Positions 35,683 to 46,842 of a stretch of 64,000 nt of DNA are shown here, in pieces. Both the position numbers and the translations under genes were made by a program. The notes beneath the pieces are model-generated. The model was not told the DNA's origin, searched no databases, and was given only the letters and a program-made list of their open reading frames with translations. Where the stretch lies: NCBI GenBank assembly GCA_015059425.1, contig SVAM01000003.1, forward strand, positions 54,106-118,105. The letters are read 5' to 3'. Numbering within the stretch: position 1 is the stretch's first letter; each line of letters opens with the position of its first letter. This stretch comes from Bacillota bacterium (GTDB taxonomy: Bacteria; Bacillota_I; Bacilli_A; RF39; UBA660).

Positions 35683-36945
35683 TTATCTGAACCTCTTTTT
35701 CTTCGCTGAATAACTTCTTGCTGTTAAGCTACTTTCTATTTGTTTATATGTTTCTATAGCAACACCTACAACGATTAAAATACCAGTTCCACCTATAGTA
35801 ACATTACTAGGTAAATCTGTAAACATTGACATAGCAACTGGTAGTGCAGCTAATATTACTAAGAATACTGAACCAACAAGTGTAAGTTTTGATAAAGATT
35901 TACTAATATAATTAGTAGTATCTTCGCCAGGTCTTACACCAGGAATATATCCACTACTCTTATTTAAATTTTTACTCATTTCATCTGGATTCATACTTAT
36001 AAAAGTATAGAAGTATCCAAAGAAGAAAATAAGTAAAATATATAATATTAAGCCTGTAGGTGAAGAATAAACAATGTAATTATTTACAAAGTTTATTGCT
36101 GCTTCGTTTTTTGTAAGAGCAACAATTGTTGCTGGTATAGTAGTTAGAACAGAAGCGAATATTACAGGCATAACTCCCGCACTATTAATTTTAATAGGAA
36201 GAAACGATTGTTGTGCCCCATATGCACTTGTTGTTCTATTAGAGTATTGAATTGGAATTCTCCTTTCAGCAAGAGTAACCCAAATAATACCAACTATAAT
36301 TAATACATAACTTATTATGAATAACGCAAATAAACTAATTCCTAGTCCAGTTTCAAGTGAACCATGAATAAATGAACTATAAGCACTAGTAAATACATTT
36401 GGCATGCTAATTAAGATACCAGCCATAATTAATAGTGATTGTCCATTACCAATTCCTTTTTGAGTCATTTGGTCACCCATCCATAGTAAGAATGCAGTAC
36501 CTGCAGTCATTACTAAACTTGTTTTAAGCATTAACATTACATCATTAGTATTTAAGTAAAATACACTTAATGCATATGCTTGAATAAAGGCAATTATAAT
36601 ACCTAAATATCTAGTAATTTTATTAATTTTTTGTCTACCCACATAACCTTGTTCTTTTAATTCTTTAAAGTATGGAATAATATCCATTTGTAACAATTGA
36701 GTAATGATACTCGCAGTAATATATGGACTAACACCCATACCGAATATTGAGAAGCTTTGTAAACCTCCACCACTCATTAAGTTAAATATTTCTAAGAAAC
36801 CTAGTTCTTCGTAGATGCTACTTGCCCAAGGGATTGTAACATTTAATCCTAGAGCAAAGAAGCCTAAACAAAATAGAGTAAAGTAAATTCTTTTTCTTAT
36901 ATCTTTATTTTGTTTACTAAATATTTTGGCAATTCCTTTAAACAT
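35683..36945 (-). CDS. secY: Protein translocase subunit SecY
   Basis: 420-residue, ten-helix channel protein. GMGVSPYITASIITQLLQMDIIP and the cytoplasmic loop RRIPIQYSNR (essential for SecA contact) are intact, as are PGVRPGEDT and the C-terminal helices. It starts directly at the rplO stop with no gap and is followed by adk after two bases. Confidence 0.98.
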   Translation of the reverse strand: MFKGIAKIFSKQNKDIRKRIYFTLFCLGFFALGLNVTIPWASSIYEELGFLEIFNLMSGGGLQSFSIFGMGVSPYITASIITQLLQMDIIPYFKELKEQGYVGRQKINKITRYLGIIIAFIQAYALSVFYLNTNDVMLMLKTSLVMTAGTAFLLWMGDQMTQKGIGNGQSLLIMAGILISMPNVFTSAYSSFIHGSLETGLGISLFALFIISYVLIIVGIIWVTLAERRIPIQYSNRTTSAYGAQQSFLPIKINSAGVMPVIFASVLTTIPATIVALTKNEAAINFVNNYIVYSSPTGLILYILLIFFFGYFYTFISMNPDEMSKNLNKSSGYIPGVRPGEDTTNYISKSLSKLTLVGSVFLVILAALPVAMSMFTDLPSNVTIGGTGILIVVGVAIETYKQIESSLTARSYSAKKKRFR

Positions 36946-37389
36946 CTAAATCACCTCAGCTTTACCGCCAGCATTTTCTATTTTAGTTACAGCTGTAGAT
37001 GAGAATCTGTGTGCTTTAACAGTTAACTTTTTAGTTAGTTCTCCGTTAGCTAATACTTTAACACCGCTTAATTGTTTTTTTATAATTCCACGTTCTTTTA
37101 AAACTTCTGGAGTAACAACATCTCCATCGTTAAAATATTTATCTAAATCACTTAAATTAATTGTTGCAAAAATTGTTGCAAAACGAGCATTGTTAAATCC
37201 ACGTTTAGGAAGTCTTCTATAAATAGGAGTTTGACCACCTTGGAACCATGCACTTATTGATGCACCGCTTCTAGCTTTTTGACCTTTTTCTCCACGAGTA
37301 GAAGTTTTACCCATTCCAGATCCAGGTCCACGTCCAACTCTTTTACGAGCTTTAGTTTCATTTGCTTTTGGTAATGATTCTAACTTCAT
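36946..37389 (-). CDS. rplO: 50S ribosomal protein L15
   Basis: 147 residues from [24 protein letters not shown] at 37389 after GAGGAG. The glycine-rich stretch [23 protein letters not shown] is typical. The start lies one base after the rpsE stop, leaving no room for rpmD (L30). Confidence 0.98.
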   Translation of the reverse strand: MKLESLPKANETKARKRVGRGPGSGMGKTSTRGEKGQKARSGASISAWFQGGQTPIYRRLPKRGFNNARFATIFATINLSDLDKYFNDGDVVTPEVLKERGIIKKQLSGVKVLANGELTKKLTVKAHRFSSTAVTKIENAGGKAEVI

Positions 37390-37390
37390 A

Positions 37391-37894
37391 TTATAACTCC
37401 TCAACTTTCTTACCACGAAGTGCTGCTACTTTAGCAGGACTCTTTTGTGATTTTAAAGCTTCAAGTGTAGCTTTAGCAACATTAATTTTTGTATTTGATC
37501 CAAGTGACTTAGAAACGATATCTTTAACACCTGCAAGTTCAAGTACTGCACGAGCAGCACCACCAGCGATAACACCAGTACCTTCTTTAGCAGGTTTAAT
37601 CATAACTTGTGCACGACCTACTTTTGCAGTAGCTTCATGTGGTATTGTTCTATTGTCAATAAGTGATACTTTAGTAACATTTTTATTAGCAGCTTGTAAA
37701 GCTTTTTTGATAGCTTCAGGAACTTCATTAGCTTTACCATTACCAATACCTACTAAACCTTTACGGTTACCTACAACTACAGTTGCAGAGAATCTAAAGT
37801 GTCTACCACCTTTGGTAACTTTTGTTACTCTACCAATAGATATAACTTTTTCTTCTAATAAATTCTTTTTAGTTTCAATATTTTTCTTTGGCAT
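37391..37894 (-). CDS. rpsE: 30S ribosomal protein S5
   Basis: 167 residues from [13 protein letters not shown] at 37894 five bases after GGAGG; a GTG at 37909 upstream is rejected. [27 protein letters not shown] and the [13 protein letters not shown] region are typical S5. Confidence 0.98.
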   Translation of the reverse strand: MPKKNIETKKNLLEEKVISIGRVTKVTKGGRHFRFSATVVVGNRKGLVGIGNGKANEVPEAIKKALQAANKNVTKVSLIDNRTIPHEATAKVGRAQVMIKPAKEGTGVIAGGAARAVLELAGVKDIVSKSLGSNTKINVAKATLEALKSQKSPAKVAALRGKKVEEL

Positions 37895-37910
37895 AACATT
37901 TCCTCCCACT

Positions 37911-38267
37911 CTAGAATTCTAAACCATTTTCACGTGCAGCTTCAGCTAAAGCTTCAACACGTCCATGATATAGATATCCACCTCTATCAAATACAACAGT
38001 TTTTATTTTTGCATCTTTACATTTTTTAGCAATATCAGCTCCAACTAACTTAGCAGCTTCGATATTACCACCATTTTTAATTTTTAGTTCAACACTTGAT
38101 GAGCTAACTAAGGTTTTACCAGTTGTATCATCAATTACTTGAACATAAATTCCATTATTTGAACGGAATACGTTTAATCTTGGGCATTCAGGAGTACCAC
38201 TAATTTTAGCACGTACTCTAGCATGTCTTCTTAAACGAGCTACATTACTATTTTCTTTTTTAATCAT
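37911..38267 (-). CDS. rplR: 50S ribosomal protein L18
   Basis: 118 residues, [19 protein letters not shown]; 5S rRNA-binding protein with [23 protein letters not shown] at the end. ATG at 38267 with AAAGG upstream. Confidence 0.98.
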   Translation of the reverse strand: MIKKENSNVARLRRHARVRAKISGTPECPRLNVFRSNNGIYVQVIDDTTGKTLVSSSSVELKIKNGGNIEAAKLVGADIAKKCKDAKIKTVVFDRGGYLYHGRVEALAEAARENGLEF

Positions 38268-38287
38268 AATATCCAACCTTTCTAACC

Positions 38288-38827
38288 TTATTTAGCAGCT
38301 TTCTTACCTTCTTTACGACGTACATATTCACCTTTATAACGAATACCTTTACCTTTATATGGTTCTGGTTTTCTTATTTTACGAATATTAGCCGCAAATT
38401 CAGAAACTTTTTGTTTATCAATTCCACTAACAGTAATTTCAGTATTGTTTACTTGTTCAACTTTTAAATCAGCTGGAACTTCAACAATAACTGGATTAGA
38501 ATAACCTGCAGAAACATTTACTTTATTTCCATTAACTTGGAAACGGTAACCAACACCTACAGCTTCTAATCCTTTACTATAACCTTCACTAACACCAACA
38601 ATCATGTTTGTAATTAATGAATTCATAGTACCAACATTAATATTAGCTTCTTTACTATCATTTTTAGCAATTGTCAAAACTGTATTTTCTTCAATTTTAA
38701 CTTCTACTAAATTATGAATATTTAAAGTTAATGCACCTTTAGCACCTTTAACTGTTAATACATTTTCATTTAGTTCTACACTAACACCGTTAGGTATAGC
38801 AATTTTTCTATTACCAATTCTACTCAT
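38288..38827 (-). CDS. rplF: 50S ribosomal protein L6
   Basis: 179 residues, [15 protein letters not shown]; two repeated domains and the C-terminal [24 protein letters not shown]. Ten bases after rpsH. Confidence 0.98.
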   Translation of the reverse strand: MSRIGNRKIAIPNGVSVELNENVLTVKGAKGALTLNIHNLVEVKIEENTVLTIAKNDSKEANINVGTMNSLITNMIVGVSEGYSKGLEAVGVGYRFQVNGNKVNVSAGYSNPVIVEVPADLKVEQVNNTEITVSGIDKQKVSEFAANIRKIRKPEPYKGKGIRYKGEYVRRKEGKKAAK

Positions 38828-38836
38828 AGATTTTCC

Positions 38837-39232
38837 TTACCAAATATAGGCAAGTACTTCGCCTCCTAACCCTGCATTTCTTGCTTCTTTATCAGTCATT
38901 AAACCTTTGGAAGTTGAAATGATTGCAATTCCAAGTCCATTAAGAACACGAGGAATTTCATCAGCTTTAGCATAAACTCTTAAACCAGATTTACTGATTC
39001 TTTTTAAACCAGTGATAACTCTTTCTTTCTTATCACCATATTTTAAAGTTAATGTAAGTTCATTACCAGTAACTTTTTCTTCTAAACTATAGTCTGTAAT
39101 ATAACCTTCATTCTTAAGAATTTCAGCAATTCCTACAGTCATTTTAGTACCAATTACAACTACAGTTTCATATCTCATTTGATTTGCATTACGAATTCTT
39201 GTAAGCATATCTGCTATTTTATCTTGTACCAT
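38837..39232 (-). CDS. rpsH: 30S ribosomal protein S8
   Basis: 131 residues, [21 protein letters not shown]; ends [26 protein letters not shown] as in all S8. In E. coli S8 represses the spc operon; no corresponding site was identified near rplE. Confidence 0.98.
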   Translation of the reverse strand: MVQDKIADMLTRIRNANQMRYETVVVIGTKMTVGIAEILKNEGYITDYSLEEKVTGNELTLTLKYGDKKERVITGLKRISKSGLRVYAKADEIPRVLNGLGIAIISTSKGLMTDKEARNAGLGGEVLAYIW

Positions 39233-39249
39233 CTAAAATTCCTCCTTTC

Positions 39250-39435
39250 CTACCAACTTGATTTCTTAACGCCTGGTATTTTACCTTCGTTTGCTAATTC
39301 TCTAAAGCAAATACGACAAATACCAAATTTACGCATTACTCCGTGAGGTCTTCCACATCTCTCACATCTAGTATAAGCACGAACTTTAAATTTAGGTGTT
39401 CTTTTATTTTTTATAACCATACTTTTCTTTGCCAT
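39250..39435 (-). CDS. rpsN: 30S ribosomal protein S14, zinc type
   Basis: 61 residues with zinc ligands CERC and CRIC, the short zinc-dependent S14 common in Gram-positive bacteria. [20 protein letters not shown] is typical. Confidence 0.98.
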   Translation of the reverse strand: MAKKSMVIKNKRTPKFKVRAYTRCERCGRPHGVMRKFGICRICFRELANEGKIPGVKKSSW

Positions 39436-39447
39436 AATGCGTCCTCC

Positions 39448-39987
39448 TTAATTCTTGAAAGGCATACCAAATGCCTTTAATAAAGCAAATGCTTCATCGT
39501 TTGTTTTAGCAGTAGTAACGAATACTATGTCCATACCACGTACTTTAACAACATTGTCATATTCTATTTCAGGGAAAATTAATTGTTCTTTAATACCTAA
39601 AGTATAATTACCTTTTCCATCAAAAGCAGTTTTACTAACACCTCTAAAGTCACGAACACGAGGTAATGCAACACGAATTAATTTTTCCATAAATTCATAC
39701 ATTTTTTCTCCACGTAAAGTAACTTTAACTCCAATAGGTTGTCCTTCACGAAGTTTAAAACCAGCTATTGAATTTTTAGCTTTAGTAACTACAGCTTTTT
39801 GTCCAGTAATAATTTCAAGGTCTTTTTGAGCAGCATCGATAAATTTAGAATCACGAGCTCCATCTCCACAACCCATATTAATAACTATTTTTTCTAATTT
39901 TGGTACTTGCATAACGCTTGAATATTTAAATTCATCTTTTAAACTTTTAATGATTTTTTCATCATATAATTTTTTATAATTACTCAT
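39448..39987 (-). CDS. rplE: 50S ribosomal protein L5
   Basis: 179 residues; [37 protein letters not shown] and [22 protein letters not shown]. 5S rRNA binder near the P-site tRNA. Confidence 0.98.
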   Translation of the reverse strand: MSNYKKLYDEKIIKSLKDEFKYSSVMQVPKLEKIVINMGCGDGARDSKFIDAAQKDLEIITGQKAVVTKAKNSIAGFKLREGQPIGVKVTLRGEKMYEFMEKLIRVALPRVRDFRGVSKTAFDGKGNYTLGIKEQLIFPEIEYDNVVKVRGMDIVFVTTAKTNDEAFALLKAFGMPFKN

Positions 39988-39997
39988 AAATATTCAC

Positions 39998-40258
39998 CTA
40001 CTTACTTTTACTTTCTTTTTTTGTTTTTGTAGCTTTAGCTTCTACTTTTTTAACGTTTGATACATGAATAGGAGCTTCTATGTCAAATATTCCACCTTTA
40101 TCATTTTGATTATTTGGTTTAACGTGTTTTTTTACTATATTAATTCCTTCAACAACAACTTTGTCTTCTTTTCTTAAAGTTTTAACTACTTTACCGCTTT
40201 TACCTTTATCTTTACCAGCAATAACTAAAACTTCATCGCCAACTTTAATTTTCATCAT
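39998..40258 (-). CDS. rplX: 50S ribosomal protein L24
   Basis: 86 residues, KOW-domain protein ([20 protein letters not shown]), shorter than the usual 100-105 with a Lys-rich tail ([12 protein letters not shown]). It starts at ATG 40258, eight bases after GGAGG. Confidence 0.97.
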   Translation of the reverse strand: MMKIKVGDEVLVIAGKDKGKSGKVVKTLRKEDKVVVEGINIVKKHVKPNNQNDKGGIFDIEAPIHVSNVKKVEAKATKTKKESKSK

Positions 40259-40270
40259 ATTGGTATCCTC

Positions 40271-40639
40271 CTATATAACTTCCTTAGCAAGAGAAACGAT
40301 TTTCATATAATCTTTTTCACGTAATTCTCTAGCTACTGGTCCTAGAACTCTAGTACCGATTGGAGATTTATCATCTTTAATAATTACACAAGCGTTGTCA
40401 TCAAATTTAATATAACTTCCATCATTTCTTCTAACACCTTGAACACTTCTAACGATAACTGCTTTAACAACTTTACCCTTTTTCATATTTGAATTAGGTA
40501 TAGCTTTTTTAACAGTACCAATTACAACGTCTCCAATGTTAGCACTTTTTACTTTAGAGCCACCTAATACACGAATAACTAGTAATTCTCTAGCACCAGT
40601 ATTATCAGCAACTTTTAATCTAGTTTCTTGTTGAACCAT
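40271..40639 (-). CDS. rplN: 50S ribosomal protein L14
   Basis: 122 residues, [27 protein letters not shown]; the most conserved form of L14, contacting the S12 bridge. Normal length. Confidence 0.99.
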   Translation of the reverse strand: MVQQETRLKVADNTGARELLVIRVLGGSKVKSANIGDVVIGTVKKAIPNSNMKKGKVVKAVIVRSVQGVRRNDGSYIKFDDNACVIIKDDKSPIGTRVLGPVARELREKDYMKIVSLAKEVI

Positions 40640-40649
40640 GATTTACCTC

Positions 40650-40907
40650 CTAAAGTATTACAGCCTTAGCAACTATTTCTACAAGTTCATATCTTTTAGT
40701 TTTAGATAATGGTCTTGTAGCTCTAATTCTAACTGTATCTCCTACACCTGCTTCATTTTTTTCATCATGAGCAGTATATTTTTTAGAATATTTAACACGT
40801 TTTCCATAAAGTGGATGATTTCTATAAGTTTCAACTAGTATAGTAATAGTTTTATCATTTTTATTACTAACAACTTTACCAACTAATTCTTGTTTTCTAT
40901 TCTCCAT
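40650..40907 (-). CDS. rpsQ: 30S ribosomal protein S17
   Basis: 85 residues, [23 protein letters not shown]-fold protein. ATG at 40907 is preferred to the adjacent GTG at 40910. The start overlaps the rpmC stop by 11 bases. Confidence 0.97.
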   Translation of the reverse strand: MENRKQELVGKVVSNKNDKTITILVETYRNHPLYGKRVKYSKKYTAHDEKNEAGVGDTVRIRATRPLSKTKRYELVEIVAKAVIL

Positions 40908-41109
40908 CACGAACCTCCTCGTTTAATTCTCTTTCACGCATAATAGTTTTCATTCTAGCTACGTCTTTTCTAAGTTCTTTTATTTTAGAAGGTTTCTCTA
41001 AAGCACCAGTAGATTGTTTTAAACGTAAGCTAAATAATTCTTTTTTAGCTTCACGAATTTTTCCTTCTAAATCTTTATTAGAAAGTTCTCTTAATTCCTT
41101 AATTTTCAA
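40897..41109 (-). CDS. rpmC: 50S ribosomal protein L29
   Basis: 70 residues from TTG at 41109 ([16 protein letters not shown]), preceded by GGTGA. A GTG or TTG a few codons upstream inside the rplP end would add four residues not seen in L29. Lies fully within the rplP-rpmC-rpsQ overlap chain. Tunnel-exit protein near trigger factor and SRP sites. Confidence 0.93.
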   Translation of the reverse strand: MKIKELRELSNKDLEGKIREAKKELFSLRLKQSTGALEKPSKIKELRKDVARMKTIMRERELNEEVRDGE

Positions 41110-41533
41110 GAGATTCACCAACTTTCTCTTCTTTTTTTACAAATTTAGTTTTAATAGGTAATTTATGAGAAGCAAGTCTTAAAGCTTCACGAGCTATTTC
41201 TTCGCTTACGCCTCCAACTTCAAACATAATTTTACCTTCTTTAACAACAGCTACCCAATCTTCAACGTTACCTTTACCTTTACCTTGACGAGTTTCAAGA
41301 GGTTTACGAGTTAACGCTAAATGAGGGAAGATGTTTATCCAAACTTTACCACCACGTTTCATATAACGAGTCATAGCGATACGAGCAGCTTCAATTTGAC
41401 GAGCAGTAATCCATGCTCCTTCTTTAGCTTGTAATCCGAATTCTCCAAAATGAAGTTCAGTATTACCTCTAGCATGACCATCATAAGAAACTCTATGAGG
41501 TTTTCTATATTTAGTCTTTTTTGGCATTAACAT
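41099..41533 (-). CDS. rplP: 50S ribosomal protein L16
   Basis: 144 residues, [23 protein letters not shown], start ATG 41533 nine bases after [29 protein letters not shown] is typical. The start overlaps the rpsC end by 23 bases. Confidence 0.97.
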   Translation of the reverse strand: MLMPKKTKYRKPHRVSYDGHARGNTELHFGEFGLQAKEGAWITARQIEAARIAMTRYMKRGGKVWINIFPHLALTRKPLETRQGKGKGNVEDWVAVVKEGKIMFEVGGVSEEIAREALRLASHKLPIKTKFVKKEEKVGESLEN

Positions 41534-42188
41534 GAGATCCATCTCCTCTCATAGATTTTTTAGCAGGAAGAATTTCATCTTTATAAATCCAAACTTTTAC
41601 ACCAATTTTTCCGTATGTTGTATCAGCTTCAGCAGTAGCATAATCAACATCAGCACGAATTGTATGTAGTGGAACAGTACCTTCAGTATAACCTTCACTT
41701 CTAGCCATTTCAGCTCCGCCTAAACGTCCAGAAACTAAAGTTTTAATACCTTTAGCTCCAGCTTTCATAGTATTTCTAATAGCTCTTTTTTGAGCACTTC
41801 TAAATGGAGCACGAGCTTCAATTTGAGAAGCGATATTTAAAGCTACTAGTTTAGCATTTAAATCTGGATTTTTAACTTCAACGATATTTACATATACATC
41901 TTCGCCAACTAATTTTTTAATTTCTTTTCTTAATTTTTCGATGTCTTCTCCACCTTTACCGATAATAACACCAGGTTTAGCAGTATTAATAGTAACATCG
42001 ATTCTATTTTTCTTTCGTGCGATTTGGATTGAAGCAACAGCAGCATCTTTTAATTTACGTTCTAAATATTCTCTAATTTTAATATCATTATTAAGAACTT
42101 TAGCATAGTCTTTATTAGCATACCACTTAGATTCCCAATCTTTATTAACTCCAAGTCTAAAACCTATTGGATTAACTTTTTGACCCAT
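41511..42188 (-). CDS. rpsC: 30S ribosomal protein S3
   Basis: 225 residues; [24 protein letters not shown] motif [17 protein letters not shown] and the C-terminal [31 protein letters not shown]. Part of the mRNA entry helicase. Shares a base with the rplV stop. Confidence 0.99.
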   Translation of the reverse strand: MGQKVNPIGFRLGVNKDWESKWYANKDYAKVLNNDIKIREYLERKLKDAAVASIQIARKKNRIDVTINTAKPGVIIGKGGEDIEKLRKEIKKLVGEDVYVNIVEVKNPDLNAKLVALNIASQIEARAPFRSAQKRAIRNTMKAGAKGIKTLVSGRLGGAEMARSEGYTEGTVPLHTIRADVDYATAEADTTYGKIGVKVWIYKDEILPAKKSMRGDGSHVNAKKD

Positions 42189-42538
42189 TATGCTTCCTCC
42201 TTAACTTTACCATCACTTACTTTTATAGTAATATGACTTGTTCTTTTATCTCTTCTATCAACATTTCCGCGACTTGCAAATTTAATTCTTTTATAAACTT
42301 GTCCTGGATTAATATAACATTCGCTAATTTTTAAATCACTTTCTTTAGCTCCAAAGTTATTAACAGCATTAGCTATAGCACTATTTAAAACTTTCAATAT
42401 TAATCTAGCAGCTTTAGTATTAGTGTTTTCTAAAATAGCTTGTGCAGTTTGAACATCTTTACCACGAACTAAATCAAGAGTCATTCTAGCTTTTCTAGGG
42501 GCGATCATAGCTCCCTTATGTATTGCATAAGTTTCCAT
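42188..42538 (-). CDS. rplV: 50S ribosomal protein L22
   Basis: 116 residues with [23 protein letters not shown] and the tunnel loop [23 protein letters not shown]. Loop length looks normal; macrolide-resistance deletions are not apparent. Confidence 0.98.
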   Translation of the reverse strand: METYAIHKGAMIAPRKARMTLDLVRGKDVQTAQAILENTNTKAARLILKVLNSAIANAVNNFGAKESDLKISECYINPGQVYKRIKFASRGNVDRRDKRTSHITIKVSDGKVKEEA

Positions 42539-42548
42539 TTAGTACCTC

Positions 42549-42812
42549 CTACTTTTGACCTGCATGTCCACCAAACTTACGAGTTAATGCAAACTCTCCA
42601 AGTTTGTGACCTACCATATCTTCTGTAATATATACAGGAATAAATTCTTTACCGTTATGAACAGCAATTGTATGTCCTACGAAATCAGGAAAAATAGTTG
42701 AACGACGAGACCAAGTTTTAATAACTTCTTTTTTATTGTTTTTATTTAATTCTTGTACGCGCTTAAGTAATCTATCGAATACATAAGGCCCTTTCTTTAA
42801 ACTTCTTGCCAT
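42549..42812 (-). CDS. rpsS: 30S ribosomal protein S19
   Basis: 87 residues, [19 protein letters not shown] and [21 protein letters not shown]; head protein in its usual place between rplB and rplV. Confidence 0.98.
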   Translation of the reverse strand: MARSLKKGPYVFDRLLKRVQELNKNNKKEVIKTWSRRSTIFPDFVGHTIAVHNGKEFIPVYITEDMVGHKLGEFALTRKFGGHAGQK

Positions 42813-42820
42813 GATTCCTC

Positions 42821-43651
42821 CTATTTATTTTTTCTACTAACAATTAACTTGCTAGATGCTTTTTTACTTTTTCTTGTTTTATATCCAAGAGCAGGTTTAC
42901 CCCAAGGTGTCATTGGATTCTTACGTCCAACTGGTGTACGGCCTTCTCCACCACCATGAGGGTGGTCATTAGGGTTCATAACAGAACCACGGTTTGTAGG
43001 TCTAACACCCATATGACGTTTACGTCCAGCTTTACCTAAGTTAACAAGTTCATAGTCTTCGTTACCAACACTACCAATAGTAGCTTTACAAGTACCTAAT
43101 ACTTTTCTTGTTTCACCAGATTGTAATCTTAAGATAACATATTTGCCATCTCTACCTAATATTTGAGCACTAGCTCCAGCACTACGTGCAAGTTCAGCAC
43201 CCTTACCAGGTTTAAGTTCGATACAATGAACAACAGTACCTACTGGAATATTTTCAAGAGGAAGTGCATTTCCTACTTTAATATCAGCTTCAGGACCATT
43301 TTCAATGATCATATTAACTTTTAATCCTTTAGGAGCAATAATATATCTTTTTTCACCGTCACGGTAATTAATTAAAGCTATATTAGCACTTCTGTTTGGA
43401 TCATATTCAATTGTTGCTACTTTACCAGTAACTCCAACTTTATCACGTTTGAAATCAATAACACGGTATTTTCTTTTAGCTCCACCACCGATGTGTCTAA
43501 CTGTAGTTCTACCTTGGTTATTTCTTCCACCTGTTTTACTTGAGCTTTTTAGTAAGCTCTTAGTAGGAGTACTTGTAGTTAATTCTTCATTTGCAAGTGT
43601 AGTCATTCCACGACGACCATTAGTCGTTGGTTTATATTTCTTAATTGCCAT
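42821..43651 (-). CDS. rplB: 50S ribosomal protein L2
   Basis: 276 residues, [19 protein letters not shown]; peptidyl-transferase protein with [16 protein letters not shown] and the conserved [22 protein letters not shown] containing the essential His. ATG at 43651; an in-frame extension to 43693 overlaps rplW and is rejected. Confidence 0.99.
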   Translation of the reverse strand: MAIKKYKPTTNGRRGMTTLANEELTTSTPTKSLLKSSSKTGGRNNQGRTTVRHIGGGAKRKYRVIDFKRDKVGVTGKVATIEYDPNRSANIALINYRDGEKRYIIAPKGLKVNMIIENGPEADIKVGNALPLENIPVGTVVHCIELKPGKGAELARSAGASAQILGRDGKYVILRLQSGETRKVLGTCKATIGSVGNEDYELVNLGKAGRKRHMGVRPTNRGSVMNPNDHPHGGGEGRTPVGRKNPMTPWGKPALGYKTRKSKKASSKLIVSRKNK

Positions 43652-43664
43652 AACTATATACCTC

Positions 43665-43943
43665 CTATATTTCAATAGTGTTGCCAGCTTCAAGTGTAAC
43701 TATTGCTTTTTTATAAGTTTTAGTTTTACCTGTATACTTACCAACTCTTCTATCTTTTGCTTTTGTATTTAATGTATTAACACTTTTAACTTTAACCCCA
43801 AAAGCTCTTTCAACAGCAGTTTTAATTTGAGGTTTAGTAGCACTCTTAGCTACTTTAAAAGTGTAAACATTATCATTTTGCATTTTAAGTGCACTTTTTT
43901 CAGTAATAACTGGTGTATCAATAATATCAGAATAATCTTTCAT
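43665..43943 (-). CDS. rplW: 50S ribosomal protein L23
   Basis: 92 residues; [23 protein letters not shown] and [21 protein letters not shown]. Docking site for SRP and trigger factor at the tunnel exit. The start overlaps the rplD stop by one base. Confidence 0.97.
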   Translation of the reverse strand: MKDYSDIIDTPVITEKSALKMQNDNVYTFKVAKSATKPQIKTAVERAFGVKVKSVNTLNTKAKDRRVGKYTGKTKTYKKAIVTLEAGNTIEI

Positions 43944-44563
43944 TATTTAAGCACCTCCTCGATATTTTTAATAGCAGCTTCATCACAAACAAGTGTAGTT
44001 GCATTAACTAAATCTAAGCAGTTAATTTCGTTACTTGTTAAATAATAAGCATAACCTAAATTTCTAGTTGCCATAAACAAATTTTCATTGTCTTCACCAG
44101 TAACGAATAATACTTTACCAGCAAGTTCTAAACTTTCGATTAATTTCTTAATTTCTTTAGTTTTTAATGTATCTAATTTAATATTATCTAAAACAACTAA
44201 TTCTTTGTCTTGAGCTTTATGAGTTAAAGCACTCTTTAACGCTAAAGTTCTTTCTTTTTTATTAATATCAAATGTGTAGTCTCTAGGAGTTACACCAAAA
44301 GCGATTCCGCCGCCTCTCCATTGAGTAGCACGAATACTACCTTGACGAGCACGTCCAGTACCTTTTTGTTTCCATGGTTTTCTTCCACCACCAGAAACTT
44401 CACTACGAGTTTTAGTTTTAGCAGTTCCTTGTCTCATTGAGTCAAGTTGTAATTTAATCATTTTCTTTAAAACTAAATCATTAGTTTCAATATTCCAAAC
44501 TGAATCAGCTAATGTTAAATCTTTTACTTTTTCATTAGCCATGTTTTTAACATTTATCTTCAT
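43943..44563 (-). CDS. rplD: 50S ribosomal protein L4
   Basis: 206 residues with KTKTRSEVSGGGRKPWKQKGTGRARQGSIRATQWRGGGIAFG, the extended loop lining the exit tunnel. L4 represses the S10 operon in E. coli and probably in Firmicutes; a structured leader lies before rpsJ. Confidence 0.98.
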   Translation of the reverse strand: MKINVKNMANEKVKDLTLADSVWNIETNDLVLKKMIKLQLDSMRQGTAKTKTRSEVSGGGRKPWKQKGTGRARQGSIRATQWRGGGIAFGVTPRDYTFDINKKERTLALKSALTHKAQDKELVVLDNIKLDTLKTKEIKKLIESLELAGKVLFVTGEDNENLFMATRNLGYAYYLTSNEINCLDLVNATTLVCDEAAIKNIEEVLK

Positions 44564-44584
44564 TATAATTTCCTTTCTAGAAAA

Positions 44585-45358
44585 CTAATTGTTTTCTCCA
44601 GGATTTTCTACTGTTTCATTAGTTTCTACTGTTGCAATTTCTTCAGTAGTAGCTTCTACAGTTTCTACAACTGTTTCTTCTACAACTTCATCAACAACTT
44701 CTTCATAAGTTAAGATTTCTTTTGCATCTTTCTTTCCTTTTGTTTTAACAGCAGATTTAATTAATACTAATGAATTTTTTGCTCCCGGAATATTTCCACT
44801 TACTAAAATGTAGTTTTCATTTGCATTTACTTCAATAACTTCAAGGTTTTGAATAGTTACTGTTTCAACACCCATATGACCAGCAAGTTTTTTACCTTTT
44901 AAAACTCTCATCGGTCTCATTGTTCCCATTGAACCAGGTCTTCTATGATATCTAGAACCATGAGTTTCAGGTCCACGAGATTGATTATGACGTTTAATTA
45001 CACCAGCAAAACCTTTACCTTTACTAGTTCCTGTAACGTCTACTACTTCTCCAGCTTCAAATAAGTCTGCAGAAATTACATCACCAACGTTATAAGTTCC
45101 TTCATAATCTCTGATTTCTTTTAAGAAGCGCTTAGGAGTAGTATTTGCTTTTTTTGCTCTTCCCATTTCTGGTCTAGTAGCATTTTTTTCTTTCTTTTCG
45201 AATACGCCTAATTGAATAGCATTATAGCCATCAGACTCATTAGTCTTAACTTGCATTACTGTATTAGGTGCAACTTCTACTACAGTAACTGGAATTAATT
45301 TTCCATCTTTAGAGAAAACTTGAGTCATTCCAATTTTGCGTCCTAAGATTCCTTTCAT
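44585..45358 (-). CDS. rplC: 50S ribosomal protein L3 with acidic C-terminal tail
   Basis: 257 residues; the L3 core ([40 protein letters not shown]) ends near residue 212. It continues into about 45 residues rich in Glu, Val and Thr ending VENPGENN. The usual length is about 209. The tail is in frame. It parallels the L11 extension in this genome. Confidence 0.97.
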   Translation of the reverse strand: MKGILGRKIGMTQVFSKDGKLIPVTVVEVAPNTVMQVKTNESDGYNAIQLGVFEKKEKNATRPEMGRAKKANTTPKRFLKEIRDYEGTYNVGDVISADLFEAGEVVDVTGTSKGKGFAGVIKRHNQSRGPETHGSRYHRRPGSMGTMRPMRVLKGKKLAGHMGVETVTIQNLEVIEVNANENYILVSGNIPGAKNSLVLIKSAVKTKGKKDAKEILTYEEVVDEVVEETVVETVEATTEEIATVETNETVENPGENN

Positions 45359-45379
45359 TTCTAATCCTCTTTCCTATTA

Positions 45380-45688
45380 TTATAATTTTATATCAATGTC
45401 TACACCACTTGGTAAATCTAAGTGAGTTAAAGCATCAATAGTTTCTTTGCTTGGGTTTTTAATATCTATAAGTCTCTTATGAGTACGCATTTCAAATTGT
45501 TCACGCGCATCTTTATACTTATGTACCGCTCTTAATACTGTATACTTTTGTATTTCAGTTGGAAGTGGTACAGGTCCAGAAACCTCTCCCCCAGTTCTCT
45601 TAACAGTCTCAACTATTCTTACAGCTGCAGTATCTAGCAATCTATGATCATAAGCTCTAAGATTAATTCTTACTTTTGTATTTGACAT
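45380..45688 (-). CDS. rpsJ: 30S ribosomal protein S10
   Basis: 102 residues; [29 protein letters not shown] and [21 protein letters not shown]. Also the NusE antitermination factor. First gene of the 29-gene operon. Confidence 0.99.
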   Translation of the reverse strand: MSNTKVRINLRAYDHRLLDTAAVRIVETVKRTGGEVSGPVPLPTEIQKYTVLRAVHKYKDAREQFEMRTHKRLIDIKNPSKETIDALTHLDLPSGVDIDIKL

Positions 45689-45704
45689 GTCTCTTTCTCC
45701 TTTC

Positions 45705-45812
45705 GTCTATATCTAGTATAGGCTCGCTCCGTAACAAATTACCTGATACTTGAGGCATTTGGAACAACCTCGCCTAGTGTATCAGCAACCTCGCACATCT
45801 ACGCAGTCATAC
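45705..45812 (-). promoter_or_regulatory. S10-operon structured leader (candidate L4 target)
   Basis: The minus-strand leader folds as a long stem CTGATAC/GTATCAG enclosing GAGG/CCTC, followed by GTAA/TTAC and a CTATA/TATAG hairpin next to the rpsJ ribosome-binding site. TGATACACTAGG (45784-45773) matches the rpsL leader 12-mer except for one base. Autogenous control by L4 is the likely function, by analogy. Confidence 0.6.
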
Positions 45813-45819
45813 GAAATAG

Positions 45820-45847
45820 ATTATACCATAAATTTTATGAAAATCAA
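45820..45847 (-). promoter_or_regulatory. S10 operon promoter
   Basis: Minus-strand TTGATT (45847-45842), 16-base spacer, TATAAT (45825-45820). Confidence 0.8.
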
Positions 45848-45886
45848 GTCCTAAAATGCGCAAAAAACAAACTTTTTTTACAATAG

Positions 45887-45908
45887 AAAAAGCCCCTTAA
45901 AAAGGACT
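45887..45908 (-). terminator. Terminator of the 45907-46755 gene
   Basis: AGTCC/GGGGCT stem with one wobble, followed by TTTTT on the minus strand, at the stop codon. Confidence 0.7.
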
Positions 45909-46755
45909 ATTTATTAATTTCTTTAATAGCTAATCTGAGTGAAAACACTTTTTCTTTATCTTCACTCATTGATTCAGCACAAGACGATAGAAGAAATTCT
46001 TCTTGAGCATCCATATACTTTTTATTCCAAAGATTAAAACCTAATGAAGGCATAATACCTAATCTTATAGCATTAATATCTTGAACATTTCGAGAATTTA
46101 TTACACCCCTATATAAATCATATATTCTATATATTTTATCTTCGCCATCTATAATATCATATAAATATGAAACGTCTTCGCCGTTAAATTCGGTTCTAGT
46201 TGACCCCGGAAAAGCTACTATTTCTCTACCTCCATCACCAGGATAATAAAAATTCATATGAACACTAAAATTAGAACAAATTGTTGCAATACCACTTAAT
46301 TTTCTTTTTATATTCAGATTTTTAATCTTAACATATATTTCATTAAGCGTAATATTATATTTTGATAAATTTTTATTTTTTAAAAGAATATACTTTGATT
46401 CACTTAAATCTGATAAAACAACTTTATTTCCAAACCTTTTTGAAGAGCAAAATACTTTATTAACTACTGTAAATATAAACTTATCACTTTCAGATTTTAA
46501 TATTTCATGATTAAGTATTAAGTCATCATTTATTTTGATTCTTTCTAATCCATTTTTAGAAACAATAAGAATTGTAATTGAATTATCTTGTAAATTAACA
46601 GTGGCTTTATATCCTCCTTTATTAAAAATTATTTCTTTCTGTCTAAAACCATTTAGCAATTTCCCTTCACAAACATAACCGGATAAAATATTTTCAACCT
46701 CATTTTTAATACATTCTATTTTCATTATAGAACAGACATTATATATTTCTTCCAT
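45907..46755 (-). CDS. Unknown protein, intact copy of a tandem pair
   Basis: 282 residues from ATG at 46755 after GGAGG; a GTG at 46821 would add an implausible lead. No signal or membrane helix. The C-terminal half contains GEDVSYLYDIIDGEDKIYRIYDLYRGVINSRNVQDI and GFNLWNKKYMDAQEEFLLSS. The same segments recur in the copy at 46843-47643. Six or more cysteines are scattered. No family recognised. Located between the S10 operon and prfB. Confidence 0.7.
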   Translation of the reverse strand: MEEIYNVCSIMKIECIKNEVENILSGYVCEGKLLNGFRQKEIIFNKGGYKATVNLQDNSITILIVSKNGLERIKINDDLILNHEILKSESDKFIFTVVNKVFCSSKRFGNKVVLSDLSESKYILLKNKNLSKYNITLNEIYVKIKNLNIKRKLSGIATICSNFSVHMNFYYPGDGGREIVAFPGSTRTEFNGEDVSYLYDIIDGEDKIYRIYDLYRGVINSRNVQDINAIRLGIMPSLGFNLWNKKYMDAQEEFLLSSCAESMSEDKEKVFSLRLAIKEINK

Positions 46756-46842
46756 AAAATCCTCCGTAAGTAGGTGAGTATAATAACATATATTTAAAGT
46801 AAAGTAAACATATACACGCACACAAAATAGTTATATCATGTT

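Noticed and set aside
37362..37922. 186-codon plus-strand ORF opposite rpsE
   Set aside because: It is a shadow of a highly conserved ribosomal gene, with no ribosome-binding site or family match.
43449..43772. Plus-strand ORF across rplB and rplW
   Set aside because: Antisense to two conserved genes; no start signals.
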